From assembly GCA_036346395.1 (NCBI GenBank), contig CM070601.1, forward strand, positions 16,179,763-16,243,762: a DNA stretch of 64,000 nucleotides, written 5' to 3'. The notes under the pieces were generated by a model. That model did not search any database. It was not told the origin of the DNA and saw only the letters and a program-made list of their open reading frames with translations. This DNA comes from Hsuehochloa calcarea (taxonomy: Eukaryota > Streptophyta > Magnoliopsida > Poales > Poaceae). Below are positions 12,470 to 24,027 of the stretch, piece after piece. Position numbers and translations under genes: made by a program. Each line of letters starts with the position of its first letter. Within the stretch, counting starts at the first letter, position 1.

Positions 12470-12680
12470 GGATTTTTTTAAAAAATAATATTTTTAAAAA
12501 AATTATAAAAATAAATAGTCAGATTAAAAAAATAGCAAAAATGAGTTTTTATCGCGATTGAACTGACGACAGGTAACCTGGCCCCATGCTGTTGTCAGTC
12601 CGAGTTCCTGTCGCTAGTTGAACTGGCGATAGGAAATAAACAATCACCTGCCAGTGGCGATAAGAATCCGGCTATAAAAA
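12470..12680 (+). repeat. Left terminal inverted repeat of the large MULE
   Basis: An AT-rich end is followed by CGCTAGTTGAACTGGCG-type palindromic modules at about 12550-12665. It matches the reverse complement of 23790-24027, with the module order and number somewhat different between the two ends. Confidence 0.75.
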
Positions 12681-13398
12681 CCATAAAAAAATCAACCTAA
12701 GCTCATTTTAATTAAAAAAACAGAAAGAGAGGAGGAGATGGAGAGAAAAAGGTAGCGAAACTCTGCCAGTTCGTCGCGGACGAGAGATAGATGGAGCATC
12801 GGATCCGATCGGCCATCTTGCGGATACATTTTTTTGAATTTTGTGCATTATGTCAAAACATTATCGGTTAGCAAACAAAAATAGCGACATAGAATTTAGT
12901 AGATTAGATAAATGTAGTTCAATTATGCAGTACATCTTTTGAGCTATGTACGAGGTGGCCAGGTAGGTAGATGGTAATGTAAGTAATACCAGTTGTATTT
13001 AGCTTCCTATTTGTGCACGGTAATTATATTATTAATACCAGAAATTATTTTTAAAGTAGTAAATTAGCATAACACGTTTTAAAATTCAAAAGAAAATATG
13101 TAGCAGCTAATTAGGGTAGGTAGAGCCTAATCGAATTAATCGTAGCTTTATTTAGCTCCCTATTTGTGTGTGGTAATTATATTGTTAATGTCTGGAATTA
13201 ATTTATAACCACGAAAATAGCATGACATGTTTTAAAATTACAAAGAAAATCTGAAGCAGCTAATTATGGTAGGTAGAGCCTAATCGAAAAAATCACAGCT
13301 TTATTTAGCTCCGTAGGTTAGGTAGAGCGTAATCGCAACTTTATGACTTATCGCATAAATATAATTTTTATTTACAATGTATGCACTGAATTTTCAGG

Positions 13399-16300
13399 TA
13401 TGGCGGACCCATACCACGCTGCCTAGTGACCGTACGAGTTGCTTGACCCAGTGATTGATCTACATCATCGTAGCCACCAAAGTACCATCCTCCCCTAGGA
13501 GGGCAAGGCACCGATTGAGCTTGACGTGTTGCGGCTGCGCACGCCCATTAGGGCCTGGAGGTTGCACCCTTGTAAGATCGAGGTGGCCGACTAGAGGGGG
13601 GTGAATAGGCGGTTTTAAAAACTTTATCGGGCTAAACCAATAAATAAATGCGGAAGCTAATAGCGAATTGGTTTTGCACAATTAAAACCTAAATCAACTA
13701 GGCTCAAGTAAGTGCACCGACAATATGAACACAATACAATATGAGCAATCATACAAGATATATAAGCAATTAAAGCAAGAATGTAAATTGCTCAAAGTAA
13801 AGCACAAGTAAACACAGGATGACACGATTATGTTTTACCGTGGTGTTCGGAGACTTGCCGGTCTCCCCTAATCCACGTTGAGGTAAGCCCAACCCGCGTT
13901 GGACCGGCTCCTCAAATGAGCACACACCTCCGAGGTAAGTCCAACACTTGGACCGGTTCCAAACCGAACCAACACCTCGCTCAACTATGGTTGCTCTTCC
14001 TCCACTCCGGAGATGGCGAGCACCAAACCACTCACAACCGTCGGGCCTTCTCACAAGCTTCTTGAGAAGGTCACCGAGCACGACGCCTCCACGCCGTCTA
14101 GGTGTCGGCAAACACCAAGAGTAACAAATCCGAACTTTCACTTGAACTAATCAAGTGTCAACGCTCACGTGGATACACAATCCACTACCTAAGGCAACAC
14201 ATGCACTTAGGGTTTACTCTCTAATCTCACCAAGTGCAACACATGCACAAAAGAGAATAGAGGTTTGCTCTTAGCTCAAGAGGCTCACAAAGAGTTCACA
14301 ATAGTTCTAAGCAACTTCAAAGAACCTCCCACAATGGCCAAGGTGGCTATATATAGCCCACACACAAGAACTAGCCGTTGGGAGACAAATCCCTGAAAAA
14401 TCAGGACAATCGGAAGTTCCGCCGTACAAAGGCCGGAACTACCGCAGGAGAGAGAAAAGGCACCGTAACGGCTATGTCAGACGAGAAAACTAGCCGTTTG
14501 ATTTTAGTCCGGAACTACCGCCAACTAAATATCGGAAGTTCCGATTCTTCGGAAGTTCCGCTCAACACATAGCGGAACGACCGCACCTCGAATTTTGGCT
14601 AAGTCCCCAAATGGTGCTTCTCGAAAAACCAACCGCCGGATTTCGGAGCATCCGATATATCGGAAGTTCCGCTCAATACACTCCGGAACTTCCGCACTTG
14701 GAAAATCGGCTAAGTCCCTAAACCGACCGCTCTCTGGAAAAATCAAGCCGCGGAAAATCGGACTGTCCGGGGTGCGGAACTTCCGCCGTTAAACTACCGG
14801 AACTTCCGATTTTCCTGACAGAAGTCAGAAATGGCTTTTTCAACAACTTCAATTGCAAAACACATTTGCTAATTGACAAGCTATGCCAACAAGAGTCACA
14901 AGCAAGATTCCCAACAAGTTGCAAAACACATTTGCCAACTTTTGGAATCATACCACAAGGAAAAAGGTACATGGACTTACACCATTTGCAAAACGCATTT
15001 GCAAACTTAAGTCACATGCTACAAGGGTTGAATGCATGAGCATCGGCTATTTGCAAAACACATTCGCAAATAATAGCTCCATGCATAGATGAGCTAGAGC
15101 AAATATAGTGAGCTATCAACACATGACTAACTCAAACTACTAGTTAAGACCCCTCTTAATAGTACGGCAACCTATACTAGCAATCCGGTCTTCCAACCAA
15201 ACACCAAGACCGGTAAAGACTAGGAACACATCCTTAGCCCTAGCTAGTCATACCTTTGCCTTGCATCTTCTTGAAGCTTGATGGCGCACATCAACACTTC
15301 AAGTCCGGTCTTTAACTTTGACACTCATCGACTCATGATGATTTCTTCACTTGGGATCTTGTCTTGAACATCATCAACACATGATGATTTCTCCATCCCG
15401 AGTCTTCACATGCATCAACACATGATGCAATCCTTCACTTGACCTCCATCAACACATGATGGGTCTTCTCTTGTCTTGATGATCAACTCATGATCATCTC
15501 TTCTTGATAAGCATCAACTCATGATGCATCATTTACACTAAGCTCTTGACTTGATGATCAACTCATGATCATCCCAAGTCTTCATCATCTGGAACATAAC
15601 CTATATATCCAACTCATGGAAAGTGTTAGTTCCACAATGTGATCATCATTAATTACCACATCATACCATTAACTCATAATGGTGGGACAAGATACCTCAA
15701 TCTTTCCCTCTTTGGTAATTGATGATAACCATAAATTCTCATAAATTTAATGAAGATAAATGAGAGAACAATTGAGTATATATAAACTACACAAGTTATA
15801 CATACTCTAACATGAGTATACAAGAACTACACAAGTTCTATATACTTATTACATGAGTATATCTGAACTACACAAGTGTTGTATACTCAAAGGTTTTGTT
15901 TCAACGTAAAGATCCCAATATATGTGGAAAATGGAACATGGATCAATACTAATGAAACCACAAAGTATAGGATAAAACTCCCCCTAAATGTGTGCATACA
16001 CAAATGTGTAATGAGGTCATATGCACATATTCAAGTTTAACTTAAGGTTGAGTTCAATCCTATATTTTGGATCCGAGAGATGCAACATTATATAAATTGA
16101 GATGTCGATTGCATACCTCGTTGTGTTTCACCTTTATATCCAAATGAGACTACACAAAGATAATACTTGATAAAAGAGTTAGTCTCATATTTGGATTTGT
16201 CATTAATCACCAAAACAATCCATTAACTCATAATGGCGGGTCTAGATCTTTCAACCCCAGCTGGGTGTCAAGGTACATGCCATTGCGATCTTTGTATACT

Positions 16301-16890
16301 CATTTGTGGTCTGGCTACTACGTGTGGACTAACATTTGTTCGTAACCTGAGAGCAGCAGGACTCCTTCCGCTGGTACGGATGGTGGAGGCGACGTAGGAG
16401 ACGTGGTCCTGGTCGTACGTCCAGGCGTTTTCCATACGACTGGGCCCTACTGACGGCATTGGTCGACCACTGAAGGCCGGAGACACACACGTTTCACCTC
16501 CCGTGCAGGGAGATGACGCCGACGCTGCGAGCTTCCTGACTGGGTTGCCCTGCGTAGGCTTCCCCATGGCGGCGTATGAGATCTCACCCACATGGCGCTG
16601 GAGTTCCTAGTGTGGTTCTAGGATGTGCTGCCGCCGGACAACGATTACCACGAGTTCAGCAGCCCGCACGAGCCGACGCTGAGGTGGATCTGTCAGTTCT
16701 ACGTAAGTTTTCGTAACTATTGTCCTCTCGCATCAATTCATTTGTGAACCTTACTGACGTGTATATGTCTTCTTGCAACCCGAGTGTACGGCAGAGGATG
16801 CACCCGACGAGACGGTGAGGAGGCACTTCGAGGCCTACCTGCTATGACTGTTTGGGTGGATCATGTTCTTGGGGTCCCACGGTGAGTACT
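13399..16890 (+). pseudogene. Plant mobile domain (PMD, aminotransferase-like) gene, disrupted
   Basis: The reading begins at ATG 13399 (MADPYHAA) with an early stop codon and is split by the solo LTR at 13571-16253. After it come LRAAGLLPLVRMVEAT, an ETHTFHLPCRE-like stretch reached by frameshift, then VLPPDNDYHEFSSPHEPTLRWICQFY and, past a GT-AG intron (about 16701-16785), DETVRRHFEAYLL and LFGWIMFLGSHG. These are hallmark segments of the PMD family that grasses carry both as host genes (MAIN/MAIL) and inside MULEs and other transposons. Stop codons occur in several places, for example after EAYLL. It lies convergent to the transposase. Function of PMD in the element is unknown; no activity is likely for this copy. 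Confidence 0.72.
13571..16253 (-). mobile_element. Solo LTR, copy 1 (2683 bp)
   Basis: The element starts TGTAAGATCGAG and ends CTAGATCTTTCA (TG...CA) and is flanked by ACCCT and ACCCC, a 5-bp duplication with one mismatch. No internal retrotransposon domain is present. Relative to copies 2 and 3 it is inverted. It contains three blocks: palindromic CGGAAGTTCCG-type units (14400-14815), TTGCAAAACACATTTGC units (14850-15080), and CATCAACACATGATG/GATCAACTCATGATC units (15290-15600). It interrupts the PMD gene of the MULE. Confidence 0.85.
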
Positions 16891-17099
16891 ATTTGTTCCT
16901 CCCACAAGTTGGTAAGGAAGATTAAGTCATGTGAATTTGTCATTACTCAAAACTACAACATGTCACACTGATATTGCATAACATTGAGCAAAACGTCATA
17001 ACACTTAGTTTTTTACAAATGAAAATTATATTCCAAAACATTGGCAATCACATATTACAACTTTCCGTGATTTTCCATGGTAGTGGCCTCAAAGTCCCC

Positions 17100-18837
17100 T
17101 ATGTGGACTGCCTCGAGTCGGGCGGCCGGATGATGTCCCCGCGGCGACGTCCGGAGTGTCGGTGTCTCATTCATCTTGAGGATTTCTTATCGGGCATTTT
17201 CTTGAAGGTGTGCCCAGACTCCCTGCAAATGGAACACTTCTTCGTACAACGTCCGGCTTTTGCTTCGTCCATATCGTTCCTGATGTGCGGTACCTGTCGT
17301 CGACCGACCTTTCCCTTCAACACTTCAATGTCCGCAGCCCAGATTAGTTGCTCCCATCTTGGATGGACAGTGAAATGACCAACCACGGCGTAAACATACA
17401 TCTCCGCACTCTATGTTTGCATCACCGCCTCCTTGATAAAGTAATCAGAGAGGTACTGTCCAGGATGCTGCGCAACTGTAGAACATGTGGCCATAACATG
17501 AGAGCGGAGCCTATGCAAAAGAAGGGACTTGTTGCAAGTGCATATGCAACTAGAGCGGCGTAGCGTACACTCATCGGTAATCCTCTCGCGGTTCATCCCG
17601 CGACGTTCTTTATCCCTTCACATTACCTCGAAATGAAGTTCCCTTGTGCCCATCTTGAATGTGCGATGCATCTCACCCTTTTTGCTCTTCTCCTCCATGT
17701 ACTTGGTGATCATAGCGGAGTAGGGAACTCTGTCATTTTTCATGCCGAGTGATGCGTTGTTGCTTCATCAATGAAGTAGTTTGTCGTACCGCGGAGAATT
17801 GCCTCTACAATACCAACGAAAGGGAGGCACCTTGTGTTGCGCATGACTCAGTTGTAAACCTCTGTTAGATTGGTTGTCATGACACCATATCGGGCACTGC
17901 TCCCCTGTCATGCATCAACGACCGCTTCTCCTTAGGCTCATGCTCAATCCAGTATCAGAAGTATTTCACCTACGCCCCTATCCTCCTTGTCAGACTGGGA
18001 CCATCTGTGGGTATCCATCCCAATACTTCGGGGGCCTGGTTAGTGCCTGGGGTGGCTCTTTTCGCTGCCTCCCTTCTGTGCGTCCGGGTCCATCCATCCA
18101 GAATATTCCAGAGTGCTTCAAACTTCCACTGCTGATTCTGGCTACACAACCGCTTGAACAGGTTCATTAGGTCCTTGTCGCGGAATTGCTTGTAGAAGTT
18201 TACCCCCAAGTGCCTCATGCACCATCTGCTCTGCAGATTCGGCCATGCAAATAGTTCGTTATCTCTTTGTTGATCATGAATGATGCATACATTTGGACGG
18301 CCCTGTACAACAGAAATTCTCACATTCTTCAGGAACCATAACCAGCTGTCTGTGTTCTCGCTTTCAACGAAAGCGAATGCCACTGGAAGAACTTGATTGT
18401 TGCCGTCCATCGCTATTGCGGTCAGTCAGGAATGTGCCATCTGCGCATAGGATTGGATGTAGTGGAATGCATTAATGCATGGACCAAAGGCGAAGAATGC
18501 TCGCTGCAGTACCCTCTTATAGGCCCAATTCGGATGTGTGGTGTCTTGAATGTCGACATGAGTATCCGGATTCCTGTCTTGTATGACTCGGAGTAGTTCA
18601 GGGTGGTTGTGGTAGGAATCCTCGAACATGCCGAACCTTGATTCCATTGCCTTTTGTTTTGCCCTCCAAGTCTCGGCATAACTAATTGTGTACTAGAACC
18701 TTGCCTTAATCACACAAATGATGGATCGTGGCTCAAAATCAAGATTATCCACAATCTCGTCGTACATGAGGTAGATGATGAAGCTTGATGACAGGTTCCT
18801 TTGGGACTGCACAGACTCAGTGACGACGCATATGTGC
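17100..18837 (-). pseudogene. MULE transposase (MURA-like), C-terminal part
   Basis: On the minus strand the order is: YHNHPELLRVIQDRNPDTHV; WAYKRVLQRAFFAFGPCINAF; then the catalytic region AIAMDGNNQVLPVAFAFVES with DSWLWFLKN and VCIIHD. Next come CMRHLGVNFYKQF, VMTTNLTEVYN (the usual 'TTNLAEVYN' block), and a degenerate zinc knuckle CSICRESGH with the last Cys replaced. Stop codons and frameshifts break it, for example between SYAQMAHS and LTAIAMDGN. The N-terminal part lies beyond the hAT insertion at 22594-23060. The family transposes by DDE chemistry; this copy is inactive. Confidence 0.85.
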
Positions 18838-19099
18838 GGGACTACCAGGGGTGGCTCCAGCAATCGAGCAAGGCTGGGCGGCGACCCCCCCTCAGTGACT
18901 CAGATGGCCAGGCTTAGGTTCTTCCATTCTTCCAGAATCCAGAGTGAGGAGTAGGCGGGAGTCGGAGGCCACCTGCCGAAGAAGGCCTACGGCCCATGCC
19001 TAGCCCAGCTAAGCCCATCTGCAGCTCATTACATCTCCCTGTTCACTTCTTCCCCGTTGGCCGATTCCCCTTCCCCAAATCCACAATCCAAATTGCAAA

Positions 19100-19560
19100 A
19101 ATCCAAACCTCGTACCCTAGCCAGGAGCTCGCGGCACCGGGCCGAAGGCGGCGCTGGGAGGAGCTCTAGCCGGAGCCTGGAGCTCGCGGCGCCGGGCCAG
19201 AGGCGCTGCCGGTAGGAGCTCCACCAGGCCGACCGGGGAACCGGGGAGCAAAAGGGAGGAGGAGCCGTGAGATCTGGTTGTGGCAGCATCGGGAGGACCA
19301 GAGGAGCTCTAGGCCTCCAGCTAGAGCCAGGAGCGCGCGGCGTCGGGTTGGAAGCGGCGCCGGTAGGAGCTCCACCAGGCCTCGCCGGGGAACCAGGGAG
19401 CAGAAGGGAGGAGGAGCCGTGAGATCTGGCCGTGGCGGCGTCGGGAGGACCGGAGGAGCTCTGTGCCTCACCGAGCCGAGAGCCTGCGCGCCGGCCGGGC
19501 GAGGCGGTGCCGGAGGAGCTCCACCATGTTCTTGTTGGGAACAGCCGCACCGAGGAGCAA
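19100..19560 (+). repeat. GC-rich tandem repeat in the 5' region of the hAT element
   Basis: About three copies of a unit of roughly 150 bp share GGTAGGAGCTCCACCAGGC, GGGAACCGGGGAGCA-like and AGGAGGAGCCGTGAGATCTG segments. It precedes the transposase start and probably forms the subterminal region. Open frames across it are by-products. Confidence 0.75.
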
Positions 19561-19834
19561 ACTGCAGAAGGGAGGAGGAACTATGAGCGTGAGGTGAGGG
19601 AGGCCGTGAGGGGAGGCGTGGGGGCTGAGGCGTGAGCCGTGAGGGGAGGCGTGAGGACTAAGGAAGTGAGGAGTGAACGGTGTCGGTGAGCCTGAGGGGG
19701 GCGTCGGGGGGGGTGAGCAAAAGGGGCAAGGGACCGAGGTGGCCGCGTGGCTGCCTGGTCAGAGTGCCGGACCAAAAAATTAATATTTGTGTTTTATGAA
19801 TGCTAGGGGTAGAAAATAGAAATCAAGATTCAAG

Positions 19835-22236
19835 ATGGCTCCTCCTAAGTCGAAAGAAAAAGGTAAGAATTAGTGACACTGTCACACTGATGTATAATTG
19901 ATGGTGAATTAGATTGTTTTTGATTGATTACTTGATTTGCTAGATTTGAAGAGCTATTTTACCATTACGTCGTCGTCGAGTGGGTCGACCCCAAGAACCG
20001 GTGCAAGCAGGAATACTGTGGTAGTTACAGAAGAGCTTGTACTACCGGTTGAAACTTTTAATATTGAAGATTCACAAGTAGCACAACAACCAGAACCGCA
20101 GGAAGAAACTGAAGGTATTAAGGATTTTAACCCGGATGTTCATATTGTTGCCGATCCAGCACTTCGTATACCAATTGAGGAATTCCATCCGGATATTAGA
20201 GATCAAGTGAGAATAGCTTATTTGTTGAAGGGTCCGACTCAACCTTTTGGTCACAATTTTCCTCGCAAACAATATGGAAAGGGTTTTAGGTGCTTTCGCG
20301 AAACATGGTTTAAGAGGCACGACTGGTTGGAATATAGTGTAGAGAATGATGATGTTTATTGCTTCTATTGCTTTCTTTTTAGGCAGCAACCCTTAGATGA
20401 AAATTTTGGTCATGATGTCTTCACTAAACTAGGGTACAACAACTGGAAGAATGCGTATGCATCACTACCTCTTCATGTTGGTGGGGTTAATAGTATTCAC
20501 AACAATGCAAGGAGATGCAGTGATGTAATGTGTTCACCAATGATTCAAAAAGATCTTGTAAGATGTTGTGCACATATGGTTACCAAGGTGATTTTGGATG
20601 AGATTGGAGGTTGTCTTTTCTCCGTTCTTATCGTTGAATCTCGTGATATATCAATCAAAGAGCAACTGGTCGTGATTGTAAGGTTAGTTATAAATTATGT
20701 GTTCAATTTTTTCTCAACTAATTGTATCATGTATCTCAACTAGTTATATCATGATTCCTGCATGTTTGTGAACAACAAAGGGAAAGTCATCGAAAGATTT
20801 TTGGGTCTTAAACATGATACAACTGCAGATGCATTGAAGGGAGCTTTGGTTACTTTGCTTGGTAAGCATAATTTACCTATTGCTGGAATACGAGGGCAGG
20901 GATACGATAGAGCTTCCAATATGAGAGGTGAATTCAATGGCCTTCAAAGACAGATTCGTGACATCAACCTGTGTGCTTTCTATGTCCATTGCTTTGCCCA
21001 CCAGCTGCAGTTGGTAGTTGTTGCTGTCACAAGTTGTTGTTCATCTATTGGGGATTTTTTCAACTATGTGACTTTGATTGTGACCACAACTAGTACGTCT
21101 TGTAAGAGAAGGGATGTATTGACCGAGAAGCATCGTAAGAATATTTTGGATAGGTTGGAGAGTGGTGAGATCTTTACAGGAAGAGGGAAGCATCAAGACA
21201 CTGTCTTGGCTAGATCTGGAGATACTAGATGGGGCTCTTATTACACAACTTTAGTTCGCATTGAGTCAATGTGGGAGGCAGTGGTGGAGGTGCTGAAATT
21301 TATGCATGAAGATGGGCGTCAGCCAGGTCCAGCAACAGGATTGATGCAGCATATGGAGAGTTTTAACTTTGTGTTCATTATGAAGATGATGTTGAAAGTA
21401 TTTCGCATTACAAATGAGTTATCTCTTGTATTGCAAAGGAAGGATCAAAATATTGTTCAGGCCATGTCATTGCTTGTTGATGTGAAAGCACGTTTGATCA
21501 GCTTAAGGAACCATGGTTGGAAGCCTCTATTTGCAGAAGTCAAAATATTTTGTGATGCAAACAAGATTCCAGTACCGAATATGGATGAAGCGATACCAAG
21601 ATGGGGCCGATCAAGGCTAGATGGGGTGACGGTCACTCAAGATCACCATTATCGTATTGATACTTTCTTTGCTGCTGTTGATGCTATTAATACAGAGATG
21701 GATCATCGCTTCAATGGGGTATCTTCGAAGTTGCTTGTTTGCTTTTTCTTGTCTTGATCCAAGAGACTCATTCTCTAAGTTTGATATGGATAAGATTGCT
21801 TGACTTGCAGAGATCTATGATACAGATTTCACCATTGCTGATCGTGCAACTATAAGGGATCAACTTGAAACCTTCATTCTTCGTGTCCGAAGAATTGATG
21901 ATTTCATTGTTTGTCATGATTTTGCAAGTTTGGCCATCAAGATGGTTGAAACAGAAAGACATATTGTTTTTCCATTGGTCTACCGCCTCATTAAATTAGC
22001 ATTGCTCCTACCGATGGCAACAGCATCGGTTGAAATAGTCTTTTCGGCTATGAATATTATTAAAACCGATTTGCGCAATAGACTTTCCGATGAGTGACTC
22101 AATGACTTGATGGTATGCTACATCGAGCGGGAGATATTTAAAGGACTTGATCATGATAAAATTAAGAAACAATTTCAATCCATGAAATCTCGGAGAATGA
22201 AATTGCCTCGGCCTCCTAGACATAATAAGTACTTTA
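19835..22236 (+). pseudogene. hAT transposase (TTF zinc finger, DUF4371, hAT dimerisation)
   Basis: Exon 1 is 19835-19862 (MAPPKSKEK); a GT-AG intron leads to exon 2 at 19944 (DLKSYFTITSSSSG). A TTF-type zinc-finger region follows (GKGFRCFRETWFKRHDWLEY, DDVYCFYCFLF), then the DUF4371 segment SRDISIKEQ. A second intron starts at about 20684, and its acceptor reads CAT instead of CAG before TTTGTGAACAAC (20761-20763). The main body runs through CFAHQLQLVVVA, GDTRWGSYYTTL and the C-terminal dimerisation block (LLPMATASVEIVFSAMNIIK, LNDLMVCYIEREIF). Defects: about 80 residues missing between RRCSDVM and PMIQKDLV, a frameshift near 21740, and stop codons at about 21802 and 22096. It is related to zinc-finger MYM-type 1-like transposases and is non-functional. 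Confidence 0.9.
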
Positions 22237-22585
22237 ATGGTATGTCTTTCTGTCTGTTATTTTCGATAATTTTTTAATGATTTATTATGGATTAATCTGA
22301 ATACTCACCATCCATCTACTTTTGACAGGTTGTTACTAGTAATTCAATAATATGGTATTTTGGTGGCAAATTGTTCTGTAAACTTCATTGATGAGGTACA
22401 TTTTTTATATTTGTCATATCTTTGTATGTCCACATGATGCGGATTGTAGTTTTGAGATCCATTTAGTGTCATATACTCTGTTGAAAGTGATTGCAATGTG
22501 TATTATATATGCCTTGCTTTGTTATCGGATAATAGTATTAATTTATTCCCGCCCAACCTAAATTTCAATCATGGATCCGCCACTG

Positions 22586-23060
22586 GGGACTACTATAGAG
22601 CACTTCCAGTAGGTGTCCCACTTAGGCTGAAATACGTGCACTCGCCAAGGGCATCCCTCTATTTCGCACTTCACATCGTAGTATGTTGGGTTGGACTTGA
22701 CGACTGTGAATGTGCGCTGCACCGACAAGGCCCAGAATTTGACCGCCTCCTACACGGCCTCCTTGCATTTGTACATAGCTCCTGCTGGCCTCGCTTTGGT
22801 CGTACTCCCACGTCACATGGGAGCCTTCGTCGATGACGAGGTTCTTGAACTGGTATGTGTTCCACTCGGATGGAACCGCAAGCTGGTCCATATCATCCTC
22901 GTCGTTGGATCCTTCATCTTTTGACAATACATTGTAGTCCCGGGATTCCTGGTTCATCCTTTGCACAATGGCTTTGAGCTCTCTATCCTCGTCAGCAAGC
23001 CCACTGACCTGCCTGACTGAAGGAGCTACTTCTTCATGGTCTTTTTCGACAGCATTAGCA
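22586..23060 (-). pseudogene. MULE transposase, N-terminal part
   Basis: The minus strand reads DEDDMDQLAVPSEWNTYQFK, then NLVIDEGSHVTWEYDQSEAS, then in shifted frames QMQGGRVGGGQI/KFWALSVQRTFTVVKSS and CEIEGCPWRV-like. This is the region before the zinc-finger and DDE parts in MURA-type proteins. The reading reaches the hAT duplication at 22593 and resumes on the far side at 18837. Frameshifts are present. Confidence 0.75.
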
Positions 23061-23789
23061 ACTCGGAAGCTTCGATAACTGTGCGCGTCGCGTTGTGGTT
23101 GGAGACACTGACTTCTTCTTCGGTATCACCACCCCTTCTTGTTCAGCCGCGGATGCAAAAATATGCTTGGCATATGCATAGGCCAGAAGAACCAAATCTC
23201 ATCCTCTCTCCCTCGCCACACATATATATGACTGTCATGACTTTGTTCCCTTCAGCTACACTAACTCCAAATTGTGGGTTGTGTTGCTCGAGGGGCAAGA
23301 CAACTCAATCTCAGATCATACACATCATGGTCCACTTGAATGTGTGAAACAACCACTGCATTATAGCGCCCCATGTACTCCCCTCTGCTCTTGGCAGGGG
23401 CACGATCGCCGATTGGAAATAACATAGGTCAATCCCCTCGGGACCCTCGAGAATAGTCCCCGGACCGTAGTAAATTTTGAAATTGGTGACATTCGACATA
23501 ATTGACACACTGCACCATGAAGAACATTTCCACGATTAACCACATATCTAAAACAAGACTACCCACCGAAAAGAATTATGTATAACATACTGCACTACGC
23601 AGTCGTACATCCAAAACTATGTAATCCATTCAATTCAAAAAATTACCTCACAGGTGGGTAACCGGATGAGCAGCGCTTCGCTAGCTTCTCTCCTACCCTC
23701 TACTCCTCTTCCTTCCCTCCTCCTGTTTTTTCTGAACACAAATGAATCCTGTGCCGAATTTTAGAGTTTCATCGAACTTTTATATGTGT

Positions 23790-24027
23790 GGAGTTCCTGT
23801 CGCCAGTTGACAGAAGGGGGCCAGGGTACCTGCCGCCAGTTGAACTGGCGGCACCTGTCGCCAGTTCTACCGGCGATAGAAATCTATTTTTTGTTATTTT
23901 TTGAGCTGATTATTTATTAGGTGCCGCCAGTTCTACCGGCGATAGAAATCTATTTTTGTTATTTTTTGAGCTGATTATTTATTTTTGTAATTTTTTTAAA
24001 AAATATTATTTTTTTAAAAAAAAATTC
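23790..24027 (-). repeat. Right terminal inverted repeat of the large MULE
   Basis: It holds several CGCCAGTTGAACTGGCG / CGCCAGTTCTACCGGCG palindromes and a tandem duplication of about 68 bp that repeats the terminal AT-rich part. It ends ...AAAAAAAATTC at 24027. Confidence 0.78.

Larger units (their letters stand above)
18846..22585 (+). mobile_element. Complete hAT transposon, 3740 bp
   Basis: The terminal inverted repeats are CAGGGGTGGCTCCA on the left and CAGTGGCGGATCCA on the right (read inward). They are flanked by a perfect 8-bp duplication GGGACTAC at 18838-18845 and 22586-22593, diagnostic of the hAT superfamily. It sits inside the MULE transposase gene, splitting it. It encodes a decayed DUF4371/hAT-dimerisation transposase. 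Confidence 0.95.
12470..24027. mobile_element. 11.6-kb Mutator-like element (MULE) carrying transposase and PMD genes
   Basis: The two ends are inverted repeats. The left begins GGATTTTTTTAAAAAATAAT; the right, read inward, begins GAATTTTTTTTTAAAAAAAT. Both continue with AAAATAAATA(G/A)TCAG and with copies of the palindromic CGCCAGTTGAACTGGCG module. The flanks CACATGCCT (12461-12469) and CACATGCAT (24028-24036) form a 9-bp target duplication with one mismatch, as expected for MULEs. Inside, a plant-mobile-domain gene (plus) and a MURA-like transposase (minus) point toward each other. A solo LTR and a hAT element are later insertions; without them the MULE is about 5.1 kb. Confidence 0.88.

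Noticed and set aside
14400..15080. CRISPR-like array because of evenly spaced short repeats
   Set aside because: The units are short, variable palindromes inside an LTR of plant origin; no uniform repeat-spacer structure or cas genes.
19029..19775. 173-aa minus-strand frame in the hAT 5' region as a gene
   Set aside because: Pro/Ala/Ser-rich translation of the GC-rich tandem repeat upstream of the transposase.
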